Origin: Tanypteryx hageni
Lineage: Eukaryota > Arthropoda > Insecta > Odonata > Petaluridae
Length of the DNA: 64,000 bases
Assembly (NCBI GenBank): GCA_028673005.1
Contig: CM054115.1
Coordinates: 52,155,738 to 52,219,737, forward strand
Direction: 5' to 3'
The notes below the pieces were generated by a model, which saw nothing but the letters and a program-made list of their open reading frames with translations, ran no database searches and had not been told where the DNA came from. The position numbers were made by a program, and so were the translations under genes. Shown here in pieces: positions 10,659 through 22,230 of this stretch (the stretch's first letter is position 1; every line of letters starts with the position of its first letter).

Positions 10659-13600
10659 TCAAGATTTTAAACTTCTATACAGTGGGCGTGTTAAAAGAAC
10701 GAATCTCTGGTTGGCATCAAAGAGAAATAGGGAAATATTGATCTTTTTTGAATGTCTGAGGTTCGGCTACAATCAAAAGAAACCAGAAACGAGCAAAAGC
10801 ATAATAAAGTCGTATAATGCATATCTTTAAAAAATCTCGCTGCTTTAAATTTAGTAAAAATCTAAATAATATTATAGAGAATAAAAGTTTCAATATGCAA
10901 AAATACTGAAAGAGCATATGTTCGTCAAATTCATTTGTATAATTTGATTTCCATCTCAGATAAAATAAGGATTAGCTAAAGAATATTAGCACTTACTAAG
11001 ATAAAGGTTGACTCCCTATTGGTGGATATAAAACCTCGGCGACTTGCTCAGCCTCAGGTTACAACTACTCTACATAATTTATGCTTTGCATTATGCCTTG
11101 CTGACATAAAGGACACATTTTCTACTTGTACCTGAGGCGTCGCCCTTTAATTGATTATCTGCATAAGATTGGGAGCACGATTAACGACCTCTCTTACGCG
11201 TTTGTTTCTAGCTTTACACCTAACCCGGCTCATACAGCGTTGGATTTCCCTTGTCATAGATCATTGGTATCCAACAGAATCGAGATGATCGCCACATTAG
11301 TGGCAAAATATTCCGTTTAAAGGCGGAATAATCTCAAAATGAGTTTGAGATTGCATCGTTCATTGCAAACCGTTATTATTATATGTTATTTGCACTGAAA
11401 CTCGTTGTCGTTATTTACTATTATCCTCTTAGAAAAAAAACTATGGACAGTACTGTGTATGCAACAACGTATCATAATAAACAGACGCTTCATTTTTAAT
11501 TGCAGATTTAAACCTTCAGTGAGACACATGAGATTATTTTTCTTTCAACAATGTTGTTAAAACTTATAGGAAAGTAGAGGGAAATATATAACACACGAAG
11601 AGCTTCAATCCGCCACAGGTGGCGACTAGCGACCGTATGTGAACACCCGTTTCATAGATGGAGATATTAGTCTAAAAATGCCTTGACACGAGGGTTATGG
11701 GCGGAAAAATCGAGTCAGATGCGTAGCACGCCGTGGATAGCCTGACATTCTCTATATACGTATCACGCCTCCGTGTGTTTTCTTTGTCGTGCGAGAATGA
11801 AATTTAGCAGTAGATGCAAAGAAAAGATTTGAAAGCGGCGTGGCACTTGTCGATCCCGTGAACTTTTGCGTTAGCAACGCCATCTCGTTTTGTTTTCGTG
11901 ATTCGTGCTTGCCCCGGTCGGACTCATTTCATCGACGTTGACTAATACCCAACCTTAAAGGCGGAGTAGCGTCCATTAATCTTCTTTTTTCTCCCCGAGA
12001 GCCGATTTTCACTTTTTGGTCGACGTTACCTGCGGGAACGACTCGTTTTGGAGGCTATAGATGAAAAAACGCGTAAAAGGAAATGAAAATGCACGCATCG
12101 GAGGATGAATTTTTTCGTCCGGACGATAACGGCGCTCTTTTGTCGTGCCGACGATGTTTTTTATTATCCTCCGTCTACGTTCCTTCCGCAGATTTCACGC
12201 CATCCAAATGACCTTTGTTCAGTTAATTCCCGATTAACGGGATAACTGATAAGTCACAGCCATTTTATGGTTTTTAGAGAATTCGGATTTATCAATATAC
12301 TTAATTGTTTTCGTTTGTGCTTATTATGCCTTAAGGCCTTAAGATGAATGTTCATTATCTGTAAAAATGCAATTGTTGATCTGATATTTATCAATATTTT
12401 TTATTGCACCGGCAATTTTTATAGCTAACTGTGAAAGTAATTATTGCACCCTCCTAAGGATAAATTATGTTTAAGGTAAATATGCGCAAGAATAAAAAGT
12501 TGAAATTTAAGCCTCACATTCAGGAATGCTTAATAGACTTTTAGTAGGAAACACAAATACTTTTTATCGAAAAATTATTTTGATAACTCTGCCTGATTTA
12601 ACTCATAACAGTCTCTATATATGACGGTTTTGTTTTCAATTTCGATGCCATATTGTTTCGCTCTTCTATATTTTCGCCATTTCTGCATCCGCTTTCCTCA
12701 GACCCTCTCTCCGAGCGAGATGGGCAAAAATGCACCGGTCACGAACTGCATCTCGTGATCTGCGAGAGTTCCACGCGGCCTCTCGTTAAAGACGATTCAA
12801 AAACGAAACTGTAAAAATACCGCTCGAGATTGCTCCTCGTTAATCATTTCAACACGGACGTCAAACAAGCCGCAAACGAATGATATGCCCTTTGGAATTG
12901 AAAACAGCGTCTCGGCCTCCGAAGCAATGCGTGATTCGCTTATCGATTCGCTGAATCGTCGGGTTTCGTAACACGGCGGGACGATGGACGCCATCGTGTA
13001 TCACGAATTCTTCCAGCGATAAAACATATTCGTCGATTCGATAACAAAATTTCTCGTTTCGTTATTTTTTCCTTGCACGATGGAGCACTACCAACTACGA
13101 AATACAGCTTCGTGGTTTTCAACTAAAAAATCTTGTTTTTTTTTCGAATTTTCTATCAAATTTACTTAAAAACTGGAAATGATGCTCGTTATTTAAAGTA
13201 TTATCGTCTTTTAACTCATTCGGCAAATTTCCATTTTGTAATAAAACGTGTCCTCAAGCGGCCTTCTATTAAATCGAAAAGCTTATATTTTTAAATATAG
13301 TAATATGCCATTTATTGTGCTGAATACCACATATTTATCATTAATTTTTCCTCAAGCTTCGGTTCCTCAAATGAGTTTAAAGAGAAAAACCGAACTTCTT
13401 AAATATATCTACGCTCTATCAGTTAAAACGTTGCATTTTTCAGCATCTTCGCGCAATAAGTTATTCTCTAACATACCATCACCTCAGCGACTGAACTAAA
13501 ATGGAACAAGCGCTATTGAATTATTCCCGAGTCAAGAACAACGCAAAACGCCTAGCATACTCTCCTCCATGCAGAGCTAAAAAAGATTATTGAAGAGGTT

Positions 13601-16061
13601 TCTGAAATCGGATATCGTTGCCATGTACAGAGGTTCGCTTGATTAATGCACGCCGCACACAATAACCACACGTCAAATTTTTTAGCGTCTAATATCGCAC
13701 AGAGTTGTAACTCATTTATCATCCCCTTAAGATCAGTTGAACATAAATCAAACGTTTTATTTTGAAATGGCGCTACTTAACAAAAAAAGAGACGCTTAAA
13801 AACGCAGAGTGAGTTTTATTTTTCGTTTTATCTTCTATTCTTCGACTGGTTCGCGGTAGAGGGTCTATCGAGATCCACGTACTAACGGGAGAAAGAGGGG
13901 GAGAAAGAAAAAACTGTGGGATTTATGTACCCAGCGACCATCTCTACGAGCTAGCCGTGTTTCCTGCGGTCGGAAGGAGGCGTGGCCTCACCTGTCTCTC
14001 TTATCATACTTCGCGCATTCCCGCCTTATCTCTTACAGTCACCTCTAACAGCTCGGACGAATATATATATAAAGAGGGAGTTGACAGGGATCGGTATATG
14101 CGTATTTCTCTCTATCTAATGTCTTCTTTCTCTCTCTACTCCAATACAAGATAAGAATAACTGTACAAGTACAGTTTTAAGTGATAATAAGATAAGAACC
14201 TTTAGTATTTACGAATATTTCGAAACTTCTTTTCTCGTTCGATGCGTAGTCGTCTCCGAAGATGATTTTTAACCTATAACTACCGAGTTGCGGTCTGTGA
14301 GGCACCACCTAAGTTAAGTGTCAAGTTACTCCTCCACTTAACTTTTCCGATATTTTACATTTTATAAAGAATATTGAGTATTCAGTCTTTTTTCTTTTAA
14401 CTACTTGTGTACCCTCGTAACATAATTAAACACGAAAAATCCAATTGTAGATAAGGCTTGTGAATAAAAAATAATAATAAACAATAGCGGTCTGTGAGAC
14501 CGCACCTCAGTTACAACGTGTTCATGATTTCACCTCACTAGTTAAAGGTTAAGTTGTATGATTGATTTGGTTGCTGATAGGAAAAATTCTTTATGTCATG
14601 AATTTCCTTTTGAGAAGTGCTTTTGGATCTTCAAGTATTTCCTATATATTACGATTGATAAACGAATGCATACCTACCTTGCGTTGGTGTTAATGCACCC
14701 CCTGCCACACACCCTTGCGGTGGCTTGCAGGGTAAACCGTAGATGAAACTAGATGAAAAGGAGATGAAATTCGAAGCTATTATGCGTTTTTTAGGCGTGG
14801 TTTGTCTTTACGTAAACGTTACTTCCCTTTTAATAGAAGAATTCTTCAACCATTGTTGGAATGGAAGCGTTATAGTAAACATTTAAGCGAACAAAATCGG
14901 CACTTTACTACTTTACTTTCTTTAAAAAATCGAGTGATCGATCGCAAATCAGCGCGAAATGAATAAATCAAATAGTCGCTAAAAACCTGTACAATCTTTT
15001 AGACGCACGCCTAATCCTGACAGTAATGAATTACAGCCGGAAATGATGAACGTCATACGAGCTTTCAAAATTTCATTGCTTAAAATAATAGAAGATGATA
15101 CGTCCTCGTGAATCATAGAGGATTTCACTCATGCGTCCCCAATAAAAATAAACAAACGCCAACTTCGCGACAAAGGGAAACAACTATATGGCTCCAAAAA
15201 TGATCAGAGGAAAAAAAAAGCCGGGAACGATGGAGGGATGAAAGAGTCGTGCGTAAAAACGCGCCATTTGTCACTGTTGATGGTTTTCTGGCGCGCGTCC
15301 GATTGGGTTTCAAGATATCAAACCGCAGCTTCTTCCAGAGACAGGTGAATGACGGTTCAATCAACGACGTTTGATATTCGGAATAAATCTTTCGGGCGAT
15401 ACCAAAGCCATCGGGGAAAAAACAAACTCCTCTCGACGCGTGTATAAAAAAGAACTACATCGCACGATCTATGCGAGCGCAGCGGTGGCTGAAATGGCAG
15501 GTTTATAAATAAAACAAATCACTTTGGGCTAGATGTTAACACTCCTCCTTCACGCAGAATATTCATCAATTATACGCCAACAAGCCGACGTTATATGGCT
15601 TTTGTTTTCACATTGCCAAAATGTCTTTCTTGGTGAGATTGTAAGCGAACCTCATATAAGCCACTACAACGAAATGTATCTTTGTTCTAAATGAATTCCC
15701 ACCATCAAAATATCTTTGAAAACGGTTTCACTCGTTTCTCTTCCAGTAAACAAAGGACACCTCGTGAATGCCAGTACATTCATTCACTGATATTACTTCC
15801 TTCGAGAGCATTCGGAACGGGTTATAATATGTTTTGCGAGCTACATCTCTATATCGGCTAGACAGTTAATCAAACGGAAAAAAAACGCCTTTCTGATTCC
15901 TTCGGACGTATTCGCAAAAAGTGAAAGTGGAACGTCGTCTCGAATCATTCCTGACTTTGCAAACCAGTGGATCATCTCCCAATTTGACTCACACACGGCC
16001 TCTATATTTCACTCCTGCCTACTAGTGTGCACGAAGCGACTATTGCCTTGCTCCCTCAAAA
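10659..16061. other. Non-genic DNA, nothing recognised
   Basis: A 5.4-kb stretch with alternating AT-rich and moderately GC-rich parts, such as 11840-12240 and 12700-13090. No reading frame belongs to a family I recognise and no repeat ends were paired. The GC-richer parts could hold regulatory elements, but nothing in the sequence alone proves it. Confidence 0.5.
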
Positions 16062-16936
16062 CTAGGGTATGGATTTTTCGGGTTTTACCCGATTTTTACC
16101 CTCCGGTTGCCTATTTAATATTTCAGGTAAAACCCGAAAAAAAACCCGAAATTATTAGTTTTCTTTAAACAATTTTTTTAGTATTTGGTCACAGAATTTC
16201 TATTCTGGCGCTTGTAGGCACCTCAGCACTCGAGTGCAGTACGAGATGTTCGTGATCAGTCTGTTTATTCTCTTTGTAAATAATTTATTCGTAAGCTTAC
16301 TTAGTAACACAATCTTAATCTCCTTGATTTGATCGCGCCACGAATAGCTAAGGCGCTTAGCTAGTCGCTGATAAATATTTGATAGGGTAAGGAAAAAAAG
16401 AGCCCGTCTGTTAGTTGAAAACACTACGAAAGAAAAATTATTTCGCTCATATCTGGTGTGTTTTCAAAAGAAGTTGAAGGGAAAGCAAAATATTTATGCA
16501 GCCTGCGAGGTGTTCCTCTCCACCAGGAGGCGTTTAACACAAAATATCACTATCAACCATACTTCATTCATTCATTCGTGATCTGTCTTACGACAGGTCC
16601 TACCAATTAATTAATTAATTGGTTTTAACTAGGGAATATACATACACGGTGTGGTGGTTTCCCGTTGCCTTCCACACAACTTAAGATATAGTAAAAAGTT
16701 TTGATTATTGATAAAACTTTGGAATTTTTAAACAAGATTTTTATTTTAAAATAATTTAATCCGAATTACAAAATAATAAAACCCGAAAATTACCCTAAAT
16801 TGAACTTTTTTAAAACCTCGAAAAATCTGTAACTTATTTATACCCGATTTTAACCCGAATGAAAAGGAAAATAATAAAACCCGATATTTACCCTACGAAT
16901 GAAATTTTTTTAAATCCATACTCTACCCATACCTAG
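16062..16936. mobile_element. Unclassified TIR element rich in CCCGA/GGGTA motifs
   Basis: The left end reads CTAGGGTATGGATTT. The right end, reverse complemented, reads CTAGGTATGGGTAGAG followed by TATGGATTT, the same termini with a short insertion. Just inside both ends are repeated GGGTTTTACCCGA and AAACCCGA...TTACCCT motifs in both orientations, so the subterminal regions are strongly self-complementary. The interior, about 16500-16690, differs in character and contains a hairpin, GATCTGTCTTACGACAGGTC, followed by a (TTAA)n string and CCGTTGCCTTCCACA, possibly a nested repeat. No transposase is seen and no clean target duplication was found. Confidence 0.55.
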
Positions 16937-17342
16937 ATACCCAGGCAAGAAAAACCCTGCATTGTTGAGTGAAAATGGCAGAAAAACAAAAAGTGGACAG
17001 TAATTAAGAGTTTATCTACAAGTAGTTCGCGTAAGTACTTTAATGATTATAAATATGACGCAACAAATTCATTTTGACGTAGAACATGTGGAGAGGAATG
17101 TGGTTGCAGGAGTGACGTCGTTTAAATCGCGGGCGTAATAGTTGATGATATTGTTTGTTCAAAATATTCACGTTAGTACGCCGTCAAATTTACCTAAGAA
17201 AACGTCCGATCAGGAGAAAGTTGTTTCACAGTTTTTCATTCATTCATTTATAGCCTCATTAACTGCAGTTGGAAAATTATATGTTTGGTGTATATGTATG
17301 GAGACTTACTTTTATTAATCAACACATATAATGTATGTATGC

Positions 17343-17345
<3 letters not shown>

Positions 17346-17392
<47 letters not shown>
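17346..17392. repeat. (TA)n microsatellite
   Basis: About 23 TA units forming one flank of the repeat at 17393-17544. Confidence 0.95.
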
Positions 17393-17393
<1 letters not shown>

Positions 17394-17542
17394 CTAAAGG
17401 AAAAGAAAAGGTAGTGATGAGGGTGGCAACAATGTGTTGAGGGAAGCCCAGCGGGCACTTACCAAGTTGAGGACCAAGCTGGTAGGCTGCTGGGGGCGTC
17501 GAAGAGACACGTAAAACACACGAACACAAAAACACACGCAAG

Positions 17543-17544
<2 letters not shown>
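17393..17544 (-). repeat. (TA)n-flanked repeat family, copy A
   Basis: On the minus strand this runs GTGTTTTTGTGTT, TTTTACGTGTCTCTTCGACG, a hairpin-capable segment, TTGGTAAGTGCCCGCTGGG, then TTCCCTCAACACATTGTTG. The same ordered blocks occur on the plus strand at about 24667-24790, showing a dispersed family. Both copies lie between (TA)n tracts. The internal stem CTTACCA/TGGTAGG (plus strand) corresponds to CTCACCAA/TTGGTGAG in the other copy. GTAAGT resembles a splice donor. No coding capacity is convincing. Confidence 0.65.

Positions 17545-17573
<29 letters not shown>
17545..17573. repeat. (TA)n microsatellite
   Basis: About 14 TA units forming the other flank of repeat copy A. Confidence 0.95.
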
Positions 17574-17577
<4 letters not shown>

Positions 17578-18362
17578 TCTAACACTTCTAAAGGCTTACA
17601 GCTTTGGCTCACGTTTACCTTGTCAACAAAAATCCGATTCAACTCGAGGATTAAAATATAGTATTCTCGTTCCATTATTTACAGCTTCGGTTGCTTTTAT
17701 ACATTCTGAGAGATGGCAATGGGAGATCCATTAGCACACACTAGCTTAGTCGGATATATCTTTTCACCATAAAATATTTCAAGATCGTCCTTAGAAGAAA
17801 ACAGTCGCCAAGACGTAAAGCGATAACCTGTTCGTCGGCCAAGTTCGTACGACAATGGCAAACTCACGAGAGGTAATCCCAACGGACTCGTGTATGCGTA
17901 TAGAATGAAACAAGATGCCTTTTAATACGTTGTTGTTCTGCAAAGGAGATTTATTCTTCGCCGTAATCTGAGATAAGAGATCTCCTCGGCGACGCGGAAA
18001 AACTCGTCGCCGGATAAATAAGCCGCAGTCGCGTCAATTGTATCGTCGTTTGTTTCTCAGGAAGCACTAAAGAATGCATTTCCCAGATTAATAAATACAC
18101 TCGACTGGGGTATCGGATAAGTGCATTATTCTGAACTCCATTAAGAGAGGACATTCATTCGTTAAATACCCCACGCCCGCACTGGTAATATCCATACTGA
18201 CGCGCATTTAGATTTATTATTCGAGCCCGAAATATCAGGACCGAGACGGTAAAATAATATAAATGTTTTCAAATGTAACATTGAAATGATAACTGAGTCT
18301 CAGCTGCTACATTAAAGTAAAATTGTAGTTTGAATGAAATTGAAAAATTTTCTTCAGTAGCC

Positions 18363-18518
18363 ATTAAAAAGGCTTGGGAGAACCGCGTGCGTACTTTGTC
18401 TACAAAGCGGCCGTCATCAATGGTATTGAATGTCTTTATAATCCACTGTCAGTGAATCACCACTGGTGACGGCTTCGATGCAGCCGAAATGCGCGTCTGG
18501 TTTTACCCAACTTTTAAT
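18363..18518. repeat. Foldback MITE-like element, copy 2
   Basis: The arms begin ATTAAAA and contain, on the left, ACAAAGCGGCCGTCATCAA and, on the right read inward, CGCATTTCGGCTGCATCG followed by GAAGCCGTCACCAGTGG. They align over about 55 bp with scattered mismatches, leaving a loop of about 40 bp. The arm motif GCCGTCATCAGTGG is shared with the copies at 48.4 and 51.4 kb. There is no coding capacity. Confidence 0.75.
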
Positions 18519-19734
18519 AGCTGTCGAAGTAACATATTTTTTAAATAATACCTAAAATACCTATGCGAAATTTATTAGGTTTTCCATCTCATTTAAAAAA
18601 TAAGAGAAAAGTAAAAATACTAAATTGATCCGAAAATGTTCTTCCGAAACGGATAGAAGAACACCTTAGAAATAAACGCCCTCGCAGGAGTCGGAGTACT
18701 TCAAAGCTCACGATCCCAAGAGTTTAGATGCCGCAAAGCCTCGGGGCTCATTCGCAAAACCCGATTCTCACTAAAAAAAAATCAATCTGACGGCGGGGTA
18801 GAAAGAAAAAAAAGTCGAAACTCGATCAAAACAAGTTTTCCAGCCGAAAAAGGAATTTCCCTTCGAATCGATCGGGAATGAAAAATGAGAGGGAACTCGG
18901 GGGAAAAGAATAATCGCGTCGCCTGACCATAGCTAACGAAATTTCTTTCACGGACCAGCGAGCAACACCGACGCGAAACACGAAGGGGGGGTGAATATTC
19001 CTCTCGCACGAACGCGGACCTCAGAAACGAGGCTTTCGAAAAAGCGGCCTCCGAGCTTCTTAAACCTCTCTCCCTCTCTCTTTTTTTTAGAATATTTCCG
19101 GGAGAAATACGTCTTATTCAGACACGAGGCAGAACAAACGAAAAGGAACAGCGGAGAGTTCGGAGGCATCTCTGAATTACGGACGTAGGATTATGCACCC
19201 GGCCCTTCTATTGGCACGTGTTCTTAAATGCGAATTCGCTACAACACGGTTTTTAATATCAAATTTAGATCACCGCGGAGTATGGATTGCAATAACGCGG
19301 TTCTGTCTGGCTCGGAATCTGGGATTCCTGATTGCAGAGCGAGGGAGAGACGTAGTCGGAATGCGTGAGTGCAGTTATGAGCTTTTTTCCAAAAAAATCA
19401 CGTATATATTTGGTTTGTCCGTCCGTCTGCGTGGGCAATATCTCGAGAATCATACAACATGGTGAAAACAAGATAGGTCGTAAAAAAGCGACTTTTTTAT
19501 TTGCTTTACAATTGTTCCCTCATTTGTTTTACAAGCTTAGATAATCGACAAAAACAATCTATTTGTTCATATGTGTGCATCATAGAGAGGCTGGTGAATT
19601 TTTGGATCTGGAGGAGGGTTTCTGAAAGGGTATGCACCACAATCCTCCTTTCACTATGTAAATGTAGGTAGGCATCACACGGATTCATGTTAGATTTTTT
19701 AGAACCCATCCTCCGTCTTCTAGGAGGGCCTGGT
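18519..19734. other. Non-genic DNA, nothing recognised
   Basis: Mixed composition with a GC-richer portion around 18690-19190 that yields overlapping chance frames on both strands. No gene or element ends are recognised. Confidence 0.5.
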
Positions 19735-19875
19735 GTCTATACATCTAAATCTACATGTTACCCGGCAATTCACCAATCTGGTGGGTGGCAGAGGGGGCAA
19801 TACGCCGAAACCTATCTAACAGTTATTACTCGCAGATTTGACTTTCCTGTTATGGTATACGTTTTACCGCCTCCA
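19735..19875 (+). repeat. Probable interspersed repeat fragment
   Basis: Contains CATCTAAATCTACATGTTAC, CGGCAATTCACCAA and GTGGGTGGCAGAGGG in that order. These resemble a repeat I recall as widespread in insect genomes, especially polyneopterans, with a core like CTGCAATTCAC...GGCAGAGGG. Only one copy is present here and I cannot test the resemblance. The element class, SINE or LINE tail, is unresolved. Confidence 0.35.
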
Positions 19876-22230
19876 TCCTCGTGAAATCTGTAATAGAGAA
19901 CAGCCGTTGTAAATAGGATTCACATCTCATCGTGTTCTCTTGACGGTTAAAAGTCTCCAGAGAAGAAAGCAAGGAAGTCTTTAATGGGATTGTGACATGC
20001 TATTACGGTGACTCGGAAATTGTTTTTATGGGCATCGGACGTGTACTTCCATCCAAACCGCGTAGTCATCGGGCCATTTTTACTCCCACTCCATTATTAA
20101 CGTCGTGCCTTTCGGCCGTTGAAGTCACCGCGTTGAATTTTAAAAAATATATACCGGATATTTTTTTTACGCTTCTCGTAATCCAGATTATAAATTCCTC
20201 GAGGAAGACGCGTCTTCGAAACTCTCAGTAAAAGCATGAAAAAAGGAAACTCGCGAACGTAATTCCATCCCTTCCGACTACCCGAGAGCACTGCACTCTT
20301 TGTCTTGGAGCAGAACCGGAGATGCGACTCGGGCGATGCAACGTTGCCGAGAGCTGTTTTCTGCAAGCTCTTTCCACTTTCCTGTGCCGTCCTTGGGTTT
20401 GCGGGGTGGAGAACACCTTCCCTTCGGAGATGTGAAGGCGACTCTCGTTCCTTTCTCCCTCCTCTCCACTTGTGATTCCCTTTAACCCCCCCCCCCCCCC
20501 CGGGCATTGATGTATGAAAAAGACTGCCAGACCGTGGTGCTAAAGATTTCTTTCTTTTATTTTAAAGACGGCTCGGTATCTCTCTTAAAAACTACGCCAC
20601 CACCCCCTCAATCTTCCCCCGTGGCGGCGGTTGCGTTCTCTCCGCTTTCTCGCTCGTCGTATGTTACCTAGAGACGCGTAATATTTCTTTCGCGAAGGTA
20701 TTTGCTCTTATTATTTTCCGCGATGAGCACGGTCGTCTCGAGATGAAAACTCAAGACGCAAGGATCGTGAATATTGCTTTTTATATCTTAATTTAGCTTT
20801 TGAATACCGGCTGAGGTATGAAGGAAGACGACATTTGTATGATACTTTGCTTCGAGGCGTGAGCGTGGTGTAGAATATTGGTATTCACGTCTAATTTATG
20901 TGAAAGCGTTAGAATTTATCGTATTTGAACGGAAAATGATTGAACTTTATCTACGAAATAAATTGTTATAAATGTTTTTGAGAAAGAACGAAATGGTAAA
21001 AGAGGTTAGGGGAAGCTAGGATTAAGGCAAAGAAGAAGAAAGTTTTTTTTGAAAGAAGGGTAAGGTTAGGAGAAGATTAATATAAAGCCTTGAAGAAGTG
21101 CGAAACAAGGATATCCCTGAAATAAGAAAATTCTTGATGGTTGATCGTTGAAACTTCATAGGACGCTCGTTCCCACGCCAGACCTACATATAACGTCATA
21201 ATTTGCAACAATAATGCTCACGATCAGCCATGGTTTTAATTTGAATTAATTGTGCGTATGATGGATGTCCACACCATCCGTTGAGGCGAGAGAAAGAGAG
21301 AGAGTAATACATTTTAAATAAAATTTTCACAAATCCCGCCTCAAAAATCATGAACATTAACGGGAGATGCTGGATTTATTTTTTTATTCCAATGAGGCAA
21401 TCAAAATGTATTGAAATATTTCGCTTATGGAATCAATCGCGGATCAACAGATAATTCGTGATGTCGCTCAAAAGTTTATACGGGGTCGTGATACCATTTT
21501 TTTTATTCGGGGCTTGGGTGGGCTTCATATCCATCGTATTAGTACTGACCATTTGTCCGCGTTTTAATTTAATAATCTCTGTCGTGACCTGAGAATGGTC
21601 GTCGTAATTAAATTTAATCGACAGAGCATTACGCGAACTCATTTCAGCGCTGCGTTTTCATTATGAGAGAGATTGAGTGGGGAGACTTGCAGGAAAATGG
21701 GGCGCGCTAGCTGAATTGACGAATAATACTCCATTAAAATCACGTTTGTGAGAAAGATTACTGCAACAGGGATTGAACAACAATGGGAGACGGGACCATC
21801 CATCACTCTCCAGCTTACCTCATCCCATCTTAAAACTTAAAACAACCCCACGAACCACATTGCAGCTGGTTTGCCGGGACTAGATGTTCCATCTCCAAAA
21901 ACAATGTAAAGCTTTCATGCATGCACTCATACTGAAATTTATCTAAAAAACTCAATGCATGATTTAATATAGACATTACATAGAACTTCGTGCAAATTCA
22001 ACCATATAAAAATAACTACGTCCATGGTTTCGACCCTTAAAGTTATTTTTTATAGTGTGCACTAATGTTTTCATAAATGCAATCCCGCATAATTTCGGCA
22101 TCTTCGATTGATTTCATGAAATTCATAGTTTTGCAGGAATACTTTTAAAATGACGAGTCGGCGTATGTTATTTCTAAATATTAACAACGATTAAAATAAA
22201 TAAATAACGATGGAAATCAGGGTGGGTTCC
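19876..22230. other. Non-genic DNA with a poly-C run
   Basis: Contains a C run at about 20486-20501, adjoining frames on both strands at 20097-20507 that show no recognisable domain, and otherwise ordinary AT-rich sequence up to the border of the large foldback element. Confidence 0.5.

Noticed and set aside
12245..12275. GTCACAGCCATTTTATGG resembling the insect miR-2/13 mature sequence
   Set aside because: It differs from the TATCACAGCCATTTT start in the seed and I saw no proper precursor hairpin.
19265..19471. Minus-strand frame in GC-richer DNA
   Set aside because: No family recognised and overlapped by an equally open plus-strand frame.
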